Below, one piece after another: positions 35,544 to 44,264 of a stretch of 64,000 bases of DNA. Each line of letters starts with the position of its first letter. The first letter of the stretch is position 1. Both the position numbers and the translations under genes were made by a program. The DNA is from Paenibacillus sp. 1001270B_150601_E10 (GTDB lineage Bacteria > Bacillota > Bacilli > Paenibacillales > Paenibacillaceae), in assembly GCF_015558675.1 (NCBI RefSeq), contig NZ_JADMOL010000002.1, positions 15,635-79,634 on the forward strand. The letters are read 5' to 3'. The notes beneath the pieces were generated by a model. That model was not told the origin of the DNA. It saw only the letters and a program-made list of their open reading frames with translations, and ran no database searches.

Positions 35544-36812
35544 ATGAAGCCATTTACAGCTGTATTGATCGGAGCAGGAGCACGTGGGGCTGGAGGATAT
35601 GCGCCGTATGCACTTGATTATCCTCACGAATTGAAGTTTGTTGCGGTGGCCGAGGCGAATCCTGAGCGGCTTGCTAAGTTTGCCGAGGCCCACGGCATTC
35701 CGAAGGAGCATCAGTACTCCTCTTGGGAGGAACTGCTGCGGCAGCCGCAGCTAGCCGATGTCGCCTTTATCTGTACGCAGGACCGCATGCATTATCATCC
35801 CACCGTGCAAGCGCTCGAGAAAAAGTACCATGTGCTGCTTGAGAAGCCGATGTCGCCAGACCCCAAAGAATGCGTAGAGATGGAGCTTGCGGCGAAACAG
35901 CATGACCGACAGCTGACCATCTGCCACGTGCTTCGCTATACCCCATTCTGGTCATCCCTAAAGAAATTGATCCAGGAAGGGCGAATCGGTCAAGTTGTGT
36001 CTATTCAGCTTAATGAAAATGTAGGCTATTGGCACATTGCCCACAGCTTTGTGCGCGGCAATTGGAACAATTCGGACCGCTCCAGCCCGATGATACTTGC
36101 AAAGTCCTGCCATGACATGGATGTGCTCTCCTGGCTGATGGATCAGCCCTGTGTGCGTGTAAGCTCTTATGGCTCCTTGATGCACTTTCACTCCGGCAAT
36201 GCGCCTGAGGGAGCGACAGATTACTGCATTGACGGCTGTCCGGCTGAGGCAAGCTGTGCTTATTCCGCACCTCGCTTTTATTTTGGCGAGGGCAAGGGCT
36301 GGGCTAGACACTTCACAGAAGAGCTTACCAGAGAGAACATCGTGAAAGGCTTGAAGGAAACAGACTATGGACGCTGTGTGTATAAAAGCGACAACAATGT
36401 CGTTGATCATCAAGTGGTCAATATGGAGTTTGAAAATGGGGCCACTGCGATGTTCAGCATGAGCGGCTTTACGAGACATCAAGAACGCCGCATTCAGATC
36501 ATGGGCACCCATGGCGAGCTGCGCGGCGAGGAAGGGCGTATTGTACTCATGGATTTCTTAACGCATGAGACGACAGAGATCAAGATTCCTCCGCAGACGA
36601 CAGGTCATGGAGGCGGAGACAGCGGCATTGTGAGGAGCTTCTTGAAGGAAGTGAAGCAATACGGTACCAGCGAGAGCCTCACATCTGCGTCGGTGTCCGT
36701 TCGCAGCCATCTTATGGCCTTTGCCGCGGAAGAGTCTCGATTGAATAAAGGCAAGTCCATTGAGCTTCGTGATTATTATGAATCCTTAATGAACCAAGAG
36801 GTTCAAGTTTAA
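35544..36812 (+). CDS. Gfo/Idh/MocA-family oxidoreductase
   Basis: 422 residues: N-terminal Rossmann domain (AVLIGAGARGAGGYAPYAL), LLEKPMSPDPKECVEM with the EKP active-site segment, then the alpha/beta substrate domain with a Cys-containing loop (CIDGCPAEASCAYSAP). Family members oxidise or isomerise sugars with NAD(P), and the GH109 branch cleaves N-acetylgalactosamine through NAD; which applies here cannot be told from sequence alone. It lies between the GH88 and M60 genes, consistent with processing sugars from host glycans. Confidence 0.88.
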   Translation: MKPFTAVLIGAGARGAGGYAPYALDYPHELKFVAVAEANPERLAKFAEAHGIPKEHQYSSWEELLRQPQLADVAFICTQDRMHYHPTVQALEKKYHVLLEKPMSPDPKECVEMELAAKQHDRQLTICHVLRYTPFWSSLKKLIQEGRIGQVVSIQLNENVGYWHIAHSFVRGNWNNSDRSSPMILAKSCHDMDVLSWLMDQPCVRVSSYGSLMHFHSGNAPEGATDYCIDGCPAEASCAYSAPRFYFGEGKGWARHFTEELTRENIVKGLKETDYGRCVYKSDNNVVDHQVVNMEFENGATAMFSMSGFTRHQERRIQIMGTHGELRGEEGRIVLMDFLTHETTEIKIPPQTTGHGGGDSGIVRSFLKEVKQYGTSESLTSASVSVRSHLMAFAAEESRLNKGKSIELRDYYESLMNQEVQV

Positions 36813-36855
36813 ATCGAAGGCTCAATCTAAAATCGAGCATGGAGGGTGTTTGCTG

Positions 36856-39342
36856 ATGAGCTGGAAAAAAGCAATGTGTACCTGTTTAAGTGTTACGATG
36901 ATGCTATCCTTTATGGGCAGCATCGTGCTCGCAGAAGAAAGCCAGATCGAAGGGCAGCTTCCGATCCAGCAGACCGCAGCCGAAGAAGCACAGAACAGCT
37001 TGGACTCACCTGCACAGCAAGCAGCTCAACAACGACTTCAGCAGGACCTTAAGCAACTGTATCAAGATTTGGAAACGATCCCGATCTATTCGGGAACGGG
37101 CGGAGTAGGCATCCTGAGCGACACGGCATTTGCCATATCTGCTCCTGAGGGCATGGCGGGAATTGGAGCAGCGCGTTACGGGAAGGGACGCATGATCGTT
37201 GCTGGCAGCACGCAATACGTGAACCTTCAGGCTGGGGCAAGCGAGACTGATCGGACAATAGCCCGCAATGTACTCCAGTGGCTGACTGCGGAAGGGTACC
37301 ATAATGCAGGTCAAGGCAACAGCCTTACAGGTCGGTATGAAGAGACGCTAGCCAGTCAAGGAAAGAAAAAGATTCAGATCATGACAACGGTTGATCTGAA
37401 TCTTGATCCCACACTTCCGATTGAGGTTGTAAAAATCGAGAAGTGGGAGGATCAGAAGCTCAATCCGCAGAAAGTTGCGATTGCTTATGTGGATGCATGG
37501 GCATCAGAAGCAGACACAGCGGCCTTAGAGCGTTATATGGAGCGCGGGGGAAATATAATACTCGCTCAGAATGGACGCAGTCTTGAGAGCATTACCCGCT
37601 CCACACCGGTGGAGGAGCGGGCTCGGATTGGCAATTGGCGGGGAGCCCGTATTAGCGAGCATTTCCCGATCCAGCGCCTCTTGAATAAGGCCGGTCTTAG
37701 CCTTATGAACAGAGAGGTGCCTGCGCAGGCTGCACCGCCAAAGCTTAGTGCGGAAGCAGCTGCGAACAGCACGATCCGCTATTGGCTTAAGCAAGGCAAG
37801 GCATTAGAGGATGGAACGATCACGTTAAGCGAGCTGCCAATTGGGCTGCCGGGCGCAACCGATACAAAAAAGAAGCAGCTCCTTACCGATCTGTTGCTTG
37901 AAACCCTTGAAACCATCACACCCGAGAATTCTTTATATGCTTGGACGGAAGCGGAAGTTAAGCAATACGGTCAGGTTTCATTCCCGATCGTTCGCAATGA
38001 GCAGCCATATCGCAATGCACTGCTTAACTTTGCATTCAGCCATTTTACACTAGAGCCGAATCAGCAGCCCTCACCCTATGCTTCAGATTTCCCTGGAGCG
38101 GTTCTGAGCGCTGCGGAGAAGGTCATAAATCGCATGGTTGAAGTTAATCTCGACTTCCCCTATGATATGAACTACTCCTTGCGGCTGCCGAACAAGAATT
38201 GGGTAAGCACAGGGCTTTATGCTCCTCCAGGAGAGACGATTACGCTGCAAGTTCCGAAAGGGGCGGAGCATGTTTCCGTTCAGATCGGCTCCCATGATGA
38301 TGATCTCAGAGGATCATCAACGTGGAACCGGGTGCCGCTGCTCGTGCATTTCAAGAAACTGTCCGAAGGAACCGTACAAGTCAGCAGTCCATATGGCGGA
38401 ATGATTTATTTCATCCCAATGAAGCCCACCCCAGGGGAGAAGGTAAACATCTCCATCAGCGGCGCGGTTCAAGCCGCTTACTATGAGCTAGGAAAGACCA
38501 CTCAAGCGGAATGGGACGTTATGAGGTCGAAGCCTTCGGCACCAATTGCGGAGCTCAAGAGCAACCGCATCGTGCTGAATGTGCCATCCTCCTTCATCAA
38601 GGACGTGGCGAATCCCGAAGAGCTGATGCAAACCTGGGATGAGATTGTTCATGATTCCGATCGATTATCTGGTCAATCGTTAAACGCTCCTCTTCCCCAT
38701 ACTGCTGATCTTTACCAACGCTATTATGTCGTGGATCGCCAGATTACTTCAGGCGCGCTTCACGCAGGTTATCCTATCATGGCGCCACTCGGCGCAGGGA
38801 AGGATCTTGTGAATGTGGAATACGTGAAGACGAAGGCATGGGGGTACTGGCATGAGCTTGGTCATGAATATCAGCAAAGCGCATGGACTTGGGGCGACGT
38901 CGGTGAAGTGACCGTTAACATTTTCTCATTATTTCTTCAGGAGAAGTTCGGCAATCCATCAGAGCTACTAAAAGAAAAGGACGGCAAGACCTACTACGAA
39001 CGGGCAATGGAGTTCTTGAATAGCAATGATCCGAGCAAGCGCTATGGTCAGATTGACAATTACGATCGCCTTGTTCTCTTTAAGCAGCTTCAACTAGCTT
39101 ATGGCTGGGAGCTGTATACAGACCTATTTACCACTTATCGTGAGATGCCAAAAACAGCATTGCCTAAAAATAATCAAGAGCAAATCGATTTGTTTGCCGT
39201 CACGGCTTCAAAGCTTGCACAAGAAGATCTCACGGAGTTCTTTACCAAGTGGGCAGTTGGCTTATCGGATGCGGGCAAGGCCAAGATAGAAGCCTTGCAG
39301 CTTCCTGATCCTAAGGTTCAGCCGTGGACACTAACCGAATAA
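36856..39342 (+). CDS. M60 (enhancin-like) metallopeptidase, intact paralogue
   Basis: 828 residues, secreted: signal region CTCLSVTMMLSFMGSIVLAE. A glutamine-amidotransferase-like domain (GVGILSDTAFAISAPEG; RYGKGRMIVAGSTQ) is followed by a beta accessory domain (NWVSTGLYAPPGETITLQVP) and the catalytic zinc motif HELGH near residue 666 with GEVTVN downstream. It aligns along its whole length with the frameshifted copy at 24573-27804 but ends after the catalytic domain, with no Ig or FIMAH modules. The ATG at 36856 has GGAGGG nine nt upstream. M60 enzymes act on mucin-like glycoproteins outside the cell. Confidence 0.9.
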   Translation: MSWKKAMCTCLSVTMMLSFMGSIVLAEESQIEGQLPIQQTAAEEAQNSLDSPAQQAAQQRLQQDLKQLYQDLETIPIYSGTGGVGILSDTAFAISAPEGMAGIGAARYGKGRMIVAGSTQYVNLQAGASETDRTIARNVLQWLTAEGYHNAGQGNSLTGRYEETLASQGKKKIQIMTTVDLNLDPTLPIEVVKIEKWEDQKLNPQKVAIAYVDAWASEADTAALERYMERGGNIILAQNGRSLESITRSTPVEERARIGNWRGARISEHFPIQRLLNKAGLSLMNREVPAQAAPPKLSAEAAANSTIRYWLKQGKALEDGTITLSELPIGLPGATDTKKKQLLTDLLLETLETITPENSLYAWTEAEVKQYGQVSFPIVRNEQPYRNALLNFAFSHFTLEPNQQPSPYASDFPGAVLSAAEKVINRMVEVNLDFPYDMNYSLRLPNKNWVSTGLYAPPGETITLQVPKGAEHVSVQIGSHDDDLRGSSTWNRVPLLVHFKKLSEGTVQVSSPYGGMIYFIPMKPTPGEKVNISISGAVQAAYYELGKTTQAEWDVMRSKPSAPIAELKSNRIVLNVPSSFIKDVANPEELMQTWDEIVHDSDRLSGQSLNAPLPHTADLYQRYYVVDRQITSGALHAGYPIMAPLGAGKDLVNVEYVKTKAWGYWHELGHEYQQSAWTWGDVGEVTVNIFSLFLQEKFGNPSELLKEKDGKTYYERAMEFLNSNDPSKRYGQIDNYDRLVLFKQLQLAYGWELYTDLFTTYREMPKTALPKNNQEQIDLFAVTASKLAQEDLTEFFTKWAVGLSDAGKAKIEALQLPDPKVQPWTLTE

Positions 39343-39425
39343 GCGCTTCTTAGGTCCAGACGATTCGTTCGATTCAAGATGGTTGTGGGTTTAGATTCGA
39401 ATGTTCCCAACTGGAATGATTGCAG

Positions 39426-39481
39426 AAAGCTCCCTTTCCCGTACTACATGATGTAGTGTGGCTGAAAAGGGAGCTTTTTAT
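39426..39481. terminator. Bidirectional terminator between M60 and fabH genes
   Basis: AAAGCTCCCTTTC pairs with GAAAAGGGAGCTTTT, flanked by T/A runs on both sides; it serves the converging genes. Confidence 0.85.
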
Positions 39482-39504
39482 GATGATGTATAAAATGTAT
39501 CAGC

Positions 39505-40500
39505 TTACAAGGTCCAGCGCATAAGAAGAGCTGCTTGAGACAAGCCTCCCCCGAAGCCGTACAACAGGGTCATATTTCCCTTATTAAGCGAACCTGCGCA
39601 CAATCCATTTTCAATGGCAAGCGGGATGCTTGCGGCAGACGTATTGCCGAAATATTCCACACTCGTTAGAATGCGTTCCACGGGAATATTAGAACGCTCC
39701 GAAATGCTTTCGATCATGCGGAGGTTTGCGCTGTGCGGAACAAAGATGTCTATATCCTCAGGCTTATAATCCATAAAGGAGAGGATGCGATCAATGCCCT
39801 CAGGGATTTTGCGAAGCGCCCACTTCATCACTTCTCGTCCATTTTGATATAGAAGGGAATCCGACTTCAATGTAATATCTCCAATCACAGGGCTGACAGC
39901 AGCTCGGTATAAAGACCCGCCGATATCGCCTTCTGTTAAGGAATATGATGCAATAAAGGATGGTTCTGAATCGAATTTATTCTCCATTATAACGGCACCG
40001 GCTCCATCCCCAAATAAGATGCATGTGGAACGATCTGTGTAATCGACCGTCTTCGTCAGTACTTCTGTACCGATAATAAGCAGCTTGCGGTGCATGCCTG
40101 CATCAAGGAGCCCAATAGCAAGCTGCATGGCACTGACAAAGCCTGCGCAGGCATTGGATACATCGAGCGCCATACTGTTGTGAAGTTCAAGCTTCGCTTG
40201 CACTAAGGCCGCTGTATTTGGAAAGAAGGTATCGGGTGTCGTCGTTGCGACAAGGATCGCATCAATACCATCGAGAGATCCTGGGTAACGTGATTCCATG
40301 CTGCGTACCGCTTCTACGGCAAGATCACTGGCATATTGCCCGGCTGCTGCTTGTCTTCGCTCTTTCATTCCTGTACGCTGAACGATCCATTCATCGTTCG
40401 TATCCACAAGCTTTGACAGATCTTCATTGGTGATTCGCTGGTCAGGCACATACATGCCAAAAGCTGTGATATGGGCTTTCGTATGCAGCTTCGATAACAT
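39505..40500 (-). CDS. fabH: 3-oxoacyl-ACP synthase III
   Basis: 331 residues, thiolase-fold KAS III: LDVSNACAGF with the catalytic Cys, DIFVPHSANLRMIE with the catalytic His and VEYFGNTSAASIPLA with the catalytic Asn, plus YGFGGGLSQAALLMRW at the end. It condenses acetyl- or branched acyl-CoA with malonyl-ACP to start fatty acid synthesis. It is a single gene with its own promoter, so it may be a second fabH for special lipid or secondary-metabolite starters. Confidence 0.92.
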   Translation of the reverse strand: MLSKLHTKAHITAFGMYVPDQRITNEDLSKLVDTNDEWIVQRTGMKERRQAAAGQYASDLAVEAVRSMESRYPGSLDGIDAILVATTTPDTFFPNTAALVQAKLELHNSMALDVSNACAGFVSAMQLAIGLLDAGMHRKLLIIGTEVLTKTVDYTDRSTCILFGDGAGAVIMENKFDSEPSFIASYSLTEGDIGGSLYRAAVSPVIGDITLKSDSLLYQNGREVMKWALRKIPEGIDRILSFMDYKPEDIDIFVPHSANLRMIESISERSNIPVERILTSVEYFGNTSAASIPLAIENGLCAGSLNKGNMTLLYGFGGGLSQAALLMRWTL

Positions 40501-40546
40501 GAAACACGCTCCTTTTGGTTAGTATACAATTTCCCAAATCCCTTCC

Positions 40547-40574
40547 ATTTTACCCCATAGAAAGGACAAGTCAA
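40547..40574 (-). promoter_or_regulatory. Sigma-A promoter of fabH
   Basis: Read leftward: TTGACT (40574-40569), 16 nt, TAAAAT (40552-40547). No clear FapR-type operator is seen beside it. Confidence 0.55.
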
Positions 40575-40688
40575 TAAGCAGGAGGAAGGTGCATGGAGAG
40601 GAAGGATGATGAAGGATAAGATCATTTGGCCCCGAGCATTCTAAGGGATGAAGTCATGACAAATTTGATCATCTTGAAGGAGGCCATT

Positions 40689-41495
40689 ATGAAGATTAAA
40701 TCCGCTTTCCTCGTTGTTTCTGCAGCATTGATGATGACATCCATGTTTACAGCATGTACGAACAGAGATATGACAGCCAAGGGAGTTCGTACAAACAACG
40801 TGACTTACGATGGACGTCTGAACCGTTATGGCACAGGCAATGCGAACACCTACAATGTAAATGACCGCGGCATCTATTCCATGCAGGATCGTGACCGTAT
40901 GAATGGTCGGTATCCCGTTGATACGTACGGTTATAATACAAACCGTATGGGCGGCGTGAATAATTTTGGTGCAAATGGCATGAACGGAATGAACGGCACT
41001 AACGGTATGAATGGAACAAACGGCCTTGGAATGAACAATTACAATACCAATAGTACTGACCGCAATGGGATGGATCGCGGCAACATGCATATGAGCCAAA
41101 AAATTGCAGACCAAATCTCTAAGATTAATGGAGTTAACACAGCTAATGTGTTGATTACCGATAACAATGCCTATGTTGCGGTTACGACAGAATCGAAAAT
41201 GAACACAAAGATGAAGTATGCAGGAAATGACCGTACGTATCTGAACGCAAAAAATACAAGAACGCAAAATGACAATCTCCCTGCAAACCTGAAGTCTAAG
41301 ATCGCAGGCATCGTCAAAAAGGCGGACCCAAGCGTGAGAAACATCTACGTGTCAGCTGACGCTAACTTCGTAGATCGTATGAACGAGTACGCAGGATTTG
41401 TTCGCGAAGGTCGTCCTCTTCATGGATTCCAAGATATGGTCAGTCGTTTGTTCCCAACAAACGCAGCAAACAATCGAGCACCAATGAATAGATAA
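40689..41495 (+). CDS. YhcN/YlaJ-type sporulation lipoprotein
   Basis: 268 residues: signal and lipobox (LMMTSMFTACTN), an Asn/Gly/Met-rich low-complexity stretch (GMNGMNGTNGMNGTNG; residues about 90-120), then the YhcN/YlaJ domain (QISKINGVNTANVLITDNNA; KADPSVRNIYVSADANFVDR). Family members are inner spore membrane or cortex-associated lipoproteins made in sporulation. The ATG at 40689 is chosen for the AAGGAGG site and signal peptide. It lies next to gerE. Confidence 0.88.
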   Translation: MKIKSAFLVVSAALMMTSMFTACTNRDMTAKGVRTNNVTYDGRLNRYGTGNANTYNVNDRGIYSMQDRDRMNGRYPVDTYGYNTNRMGGVNNFGANGMNGMNGTNGMNGTNGLGMNNYNTNSTDRNGMDRGNMHMSQKIADQISKINGVNTANVLITDNNAYVAVTTESKMNTKMKYAGNDRTYLNAKNTRTQNDNLPANLKSKIAGIVKKADPSVRNIYVSADANFVDRMNEYAGFVREGRPLHGFQDMVSRLFPTNAANNRAPMNR

Positions 41496-41510
41496 TTGTT
41501 ACTGGTAACG

Positions 41511-41584
41511 AATAGGCTAGTCTGCCTGAGCCCTTGCCCTTAAGCACGACCGGGTATATCGACAGGTGCGCTAGCCTATTTTTC
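41511..41584 (+). terminator. Terminator of the sporulation lipoprotein gene
   Basis: AATAGGCTAG (41511-41520) pairs with CTAGCCTATT (41571-41580), with TTT following; the 50-nt loop is long. Confidence 0.55.
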
Positions 41585-41595
41585 TGATGCATCGC

Positions 41596-41655
41596 ACCAA
41601 GTGCCTGCGCCTTTCATAGTATAACCTTGACTGTATCCCTTAACCTTGTTATATA
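41596..41655 (+). promoter_or_regulatory. Promoter region of gerE: sigma-K-like, plus an overlapping sigma-A-like match
   Basis: AC (41596-41597), 17 nt, CATAGTATA (41615-41623) is a full sigma-K match, as expected because gerE is a sigma-K gene in B. subtilis. TTGACT (41627-41632), 17 nt, TATATA (41650-41655) also reads as a sigma-A promoter and may be chance. Confidence 0.7.
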
Positions 41656-41684
41656 ACAAAAACTTGGGCAAGGAGGGGTGACAC

Positions 41685-41885
41685 TTGAAGGGTAGCGATC
41701 ATAAAAGCAAATTCCTGTTGACTAACCGTGAGCGTGAGGTCTTCGAACTCTTAGTACAAGACAAGACGACCCGCGACATCGCGCAGCAGCTCTTCATCAG
41801 TGAAAAAACTGTGCGCAATCATATCTCGAATGTCATGTGGTTTGAAGCACACGGCGAGGCTCACTTCGTTTTGTCCGAAATGTGA
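41685..41885 (+). CDS. gerE: gerE, 5' segment (first 51 codons), interrupted by a pilus-bearing element
   Basis: Begins TTG with AAGGAGGGG upstream. LLTNREREVFELLVQDKTT and ISEKTVRNHISNVM are the GerE/LuxR-type helix-turn-helix. Homology stops at codon 51 (Met, 41835-41837). The frame then runs 15 codons into foreign sequence (WFEAHGEAHFVLSEM) and ends at 41885. The missing end is at 56258-56332. Joining at CGAATGT gives a 74-residue GerE, the length of the B. subtilis protein. In the unexcised state only a 66-residue protein lacking the last recognition and dimer helices can be made. GerE is the final mother-cell regulator for coat and spore-surface genes. Confidence 0.93.
   Translation: MKGSDHKSKFLLTNREREVFELLVQDKTTRDIAQQLFISEKTVRNHISNVMWFEAHGEAHFVLSEM
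41806..41860. other. Left recombination junction of the gerE element (attL)
   Basis: gerE sequence joins element sequence at the core CGAATGT (41827-41833). The element-side arm ATGTGGTTTGAAGCACAC (41835-41852) is an inverted match (15 of 18) of the arm at 56230-56247 at the other end. Confidence 0.85.
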
Positions 41886-41963
41886 CGAATAGCGGCGAGA
41901 ATTTCCTTCTTTTTTAGTCATTATTTAACAAAATGTTATTTTTGATATTTCGCTTCTAGAATT

Positions 41964-41976
41964 TGTCTGCTATAAT
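41964..41976 (+). promoter_or_regulatory. Extended -10 promoter of the pilus operon
   Basis: TATAAT at 41971-41976 is preceded by TGC, an extended -10 of a sigma-A promoter, about 55 nt before the first pilin-like gene; the -35 is poor. It implies vegetative expression of the pilus genes. Confidence 0.55.
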
Positions 41977-42030
41977 CGCGGTAACCATAGTTGATATATA
42001 TGGGGTAATAGCTGTAGATGAGGGATAGAC

Positions 42031-43146
42031 ATGTTAAAGAATGAACGTGGATTCGCACTGCCTATGGTGCTGATATTCGCTACGGCCCTTACGCTATTAG
42101 GCATCACCTTACTCGGCGTTAGTGTCAATCAAGCGACCCGAACCGTTCAGCAAGAGAAGCGAGAGCAAGCCTTCTACCTGGCCAAGTCAGGTGCAGATGC
42201 TGTTGCTTCACACATCATCGATCGTTATAACCCAGTCACCTTGAATCAGACCTCCATACATAACCTCAATCAGAATTATCTGAAGAACATACCTCTAGGC
42301 TCAGGCACCTTTAGCGCAACGATTACGAAAGACTTAAACACCGAAGAAGTAAAGATTTTATCTATTGGACAAGTAGGCAGCGTCAAAAACCAAACAGCAC
42401 TGACACTTGCAATGGATGCTCCAGCAGAGACGATGACCCATGCGATTCTATCAGGCAATAATATCAATACCAATGCATCTATCGTGATTCATAACGGCGG
42501 AGATGTCGCAGCCAAGAATCATATCAATGACAATCCACCCATTCATTTCTCAGGTGGCGGGTCTAAAGAGGCCTCATCAACCGTTGACTTTCCAAGTCCG
42601 CTGCCTGCACCGGATGTCAGCGAGTGGCCCGTTCTTGGCTTTAAGAACGGCATGAGCATGAGCCAATCGGGTCGATATGATTCGATTGAAGTTGCAGGTT
42701 CCCAATCCTTTAATATTGTAGTAAACGATCATCGTGAGATGCATATTGTATTCAAAAACGTAGTAGGAAAAATGGCTGGCAGCTTGAATCAAGGGCTTTT
42801 GACGATCAATGTCTCAGGACCAGGCGACGGCATCGTTCATTTGTATATGGACAAGCTCGACTTATCCTCCTTCAATATCATGAATTCGAGCTACAAGAAG
42901 GTCATTCTTCATGTCAGCTCATCGATTAATTTAAGTGGGAGCGGCACGCTGCATGGCGTGTTAATCTTCGCTCCGAGCGTCAATTATTCCAATGTGGTCG
43001 GCACCTTGCAGATTCAGAGAGGGGCAATGGTCATCGGGGATATTACAGAACTTAAGGGAAGTATCTCTATCCACTACGATGCCGAATTCGCCAACCTGAT
43101 CAAAGAAACGAGAAGGTATGAACGACATCATTGGAGCTCGGCTTAA
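42031..43146 (+). CDS. PilX-type minor pilin/pilus assembly protein
   Basis: 371 residues: prepilin-like N-terminus NERGFALPMVLIFATALTLL with cleavage after Gly, but no Glu at position +5, as in PilX-type proteins. After a helical stalk (AFYLAKSGADAVASHIIDRY) the rest is beta-rich and resembles polymer-forming repeats (SIVIHNGGDVAAKNHI; SSINLSGSGTLHGVLIFAP). First gene of the pilus operon; minor pilins of this class sit at the pilus tip and may mediate adhesion. Confidence 0.82.
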   Translation: MLKNERGFALPMVLIFATALTLLGITLLGVSVNQATRTVQQEKREQAFYLAKSGADAVASHIIDRYNPVTLNQTSIHNLNQNYLKNIPLGSGTFSATITKDLNTEEVKILSIGQVGSVKNQTALTLAMDAPAETMTHAILSGNNINTNASIVIHNGGDVAAKNHINDNPPIHFSGGGSKEASSTVDFPSPLPAPDVSEWPVLGFKNGMSMSQSGRYDSIEVAGSQSFNIVVNDHREMHIVFKNVVGKMAGSLNQGLLTINVSGPGDGIVHLYMDKLDLSSFNIMNSSYKKVILHVSSSINLSGSGTLHGVLIFAPSVNYSNVVGTLQIQRGAMVIGDITELKGSISIHYDAEFANLIKETRRYERHHWSSA

Positions 43147-43618
43147 GGAGGGGATAGCACTGCGATTTTTAAAATCCGAGCGAGGGTTTACCCTGCTAGA
43201 AGTGCTTGCTGCTTTTGTTCTGCTCGCGATGATGGCCACACTCGTGATTGGCATCTTTCTGAACGGCTATAGCTCGATTACGAAGATGGGCGTACGAAGC
43301 GAGAATATGCACGCCACACGCACAACGGTTGAGCGAGCGGCAAGCGGTATGACAGAGACCTTATTGGTGCCTAATCGAAATGGCGCGGACAGCCTGAGCA
43401 TATCAGGCGAGAAAGTTGAAGCGCATATCAATGCTACAATGAGCAGCAAGATTACGCTCTTTATTCCGACGCCTCCCTTATGGATAAGTGGAACGTCTTA
43501 TACGCTTGACGATAAGGTGAGATACAACCAGGTCAATTATATTTGCAAGATTCCACATACCGCTAATGCCGGCAATGCTCCGGGTATCGGCAAAGAGTGG
43601 AGTGTGCTGTCGCCCTAA
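43118..43618 (+). CDS. PilV-type minor pilin
   Basis: Prepilin N-terminus SERGFTLLEVLAAFVLLAMM with cleavage Gly and Glu+5, then a helix and a small head with WISGTSYTLDDKVRYNQVNY, which looks like a carbohydrate-binding module type 5/12 sequence (chitin-binding-like). The ATG at 43118 gives a 23-residue leader and overlaps the previous gene. A strong AAGGAGGGG (43145-43153) stands just before an in-frame CTG at 43160, which would give the usual short leader LRFLKSERG. The real start may be the CTG. Confidence 0.82.
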   Translation: MNDIIGARLKEGIALRFLKSERGFTLLEVLAAFVLLAMMATLVIGIFLNGYSSITKMGVRSENMHATRTTVERAASGMTETLLVPNRNGADSLSISGEKVEAHINATMSSKITLFIPTPPLWISGTSYTLDDKVRYNQVNYICKIPHTANAGNAPGIGKEWSVLSP

Positions 43619-43676
43619 TCGATTAATGCGCTTTAATTAAAGCAAGCCAATACGTTAAGGATGGGAGTGCAATAGT

Positions 43677-44228
43677 GTGATGCGTTTGAGGCTTGATCAG
43701 AGAGGCTTTACGATTATCGAATTGCTGGCCTCCATGACATTATTGATGATCTTTCTAGCCTTGGCCTTTATGGCGTACTCCTTTGGCATTCAATCCTTTC
43801 AGAGAGCCGATCAGCAAAGCGAGCTGCAGGATCAGGTACGACTTGCATCGCAAATCATCACAGACAAGCTTCGTTATGCTGACGAGGTAACACTGCTCAG
43901 CGCCTGCCCAATCACACCGACAAATGGATTTGAATACATTTGCACAAGTGCTGCTCATGATACGATCCAGCACACCTTTTTAAGTGGGACAGCCTATCAG
44001 ACTGTGCCTTTACTAACCACAAAGCCTACTCGCACCATGACCTACCACATGAATTTTCAACAACAGGATCTTAACCGATTAACCTACACCATCACGAGCG
44101 ATCTTGACGATCAACGCTTCAACGTTACATCCGACATCACGCTGCTCAATATGCAGCTTAAGAACATCTCCATGACTACGGATGGCTCAACATCCTTTAC
44201 GGCCATTGCCTATAAGTCAGCACCTTGA
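43677..44228 (+). CDS. PilW-type minor pilin
   Basis: 183 residues: QRGFTIIELLASMTLLMIFL with cleavage after Gly and Glu+5, a long first helix, then a beta-rich head (FEYICTSAAHDTIQHTFLSG). It resembles PilW/PulJ-type minor pilins, which prime pilus assembly together with PilV- and PilX-type proteins. The start is GTG 43677 (GGGAG nine nt upstream) or the next codon, ATG 43680. Confidence 0.82.
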   Translation: MMRLRLDQRGFTIIELLASMTLLMIFLALAFMAYSFGIQSFQRADQQSELQDQVRLASQIITDKLRYADEVTLLSACPITPTNGFEYICTSAAHDTIQHTFLSGTAYQTVPLLTTKPTRTMTYHMNFQQQDLNRLTYTITSDLDDQRFNVTSDITLLNMQLKNISMTTDGSTSFTAIAYKSAP

Positions 44229-44264
44229 AATCATGAACCAAAGCTCGAACCATCATAAGCGGAT

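Noticed and set aside
40501-40568. FapR-type operator before fabH
   Set aside because: The TTAGTACCTAGTATTAAT-like pattern is not present; only TTAGTATAC is seen.
41685-41885. Complete small LuxR-type regulator
   Set aside because: The last 15 residues do not match the family and the proper C-terminus exists at 56261-56332.
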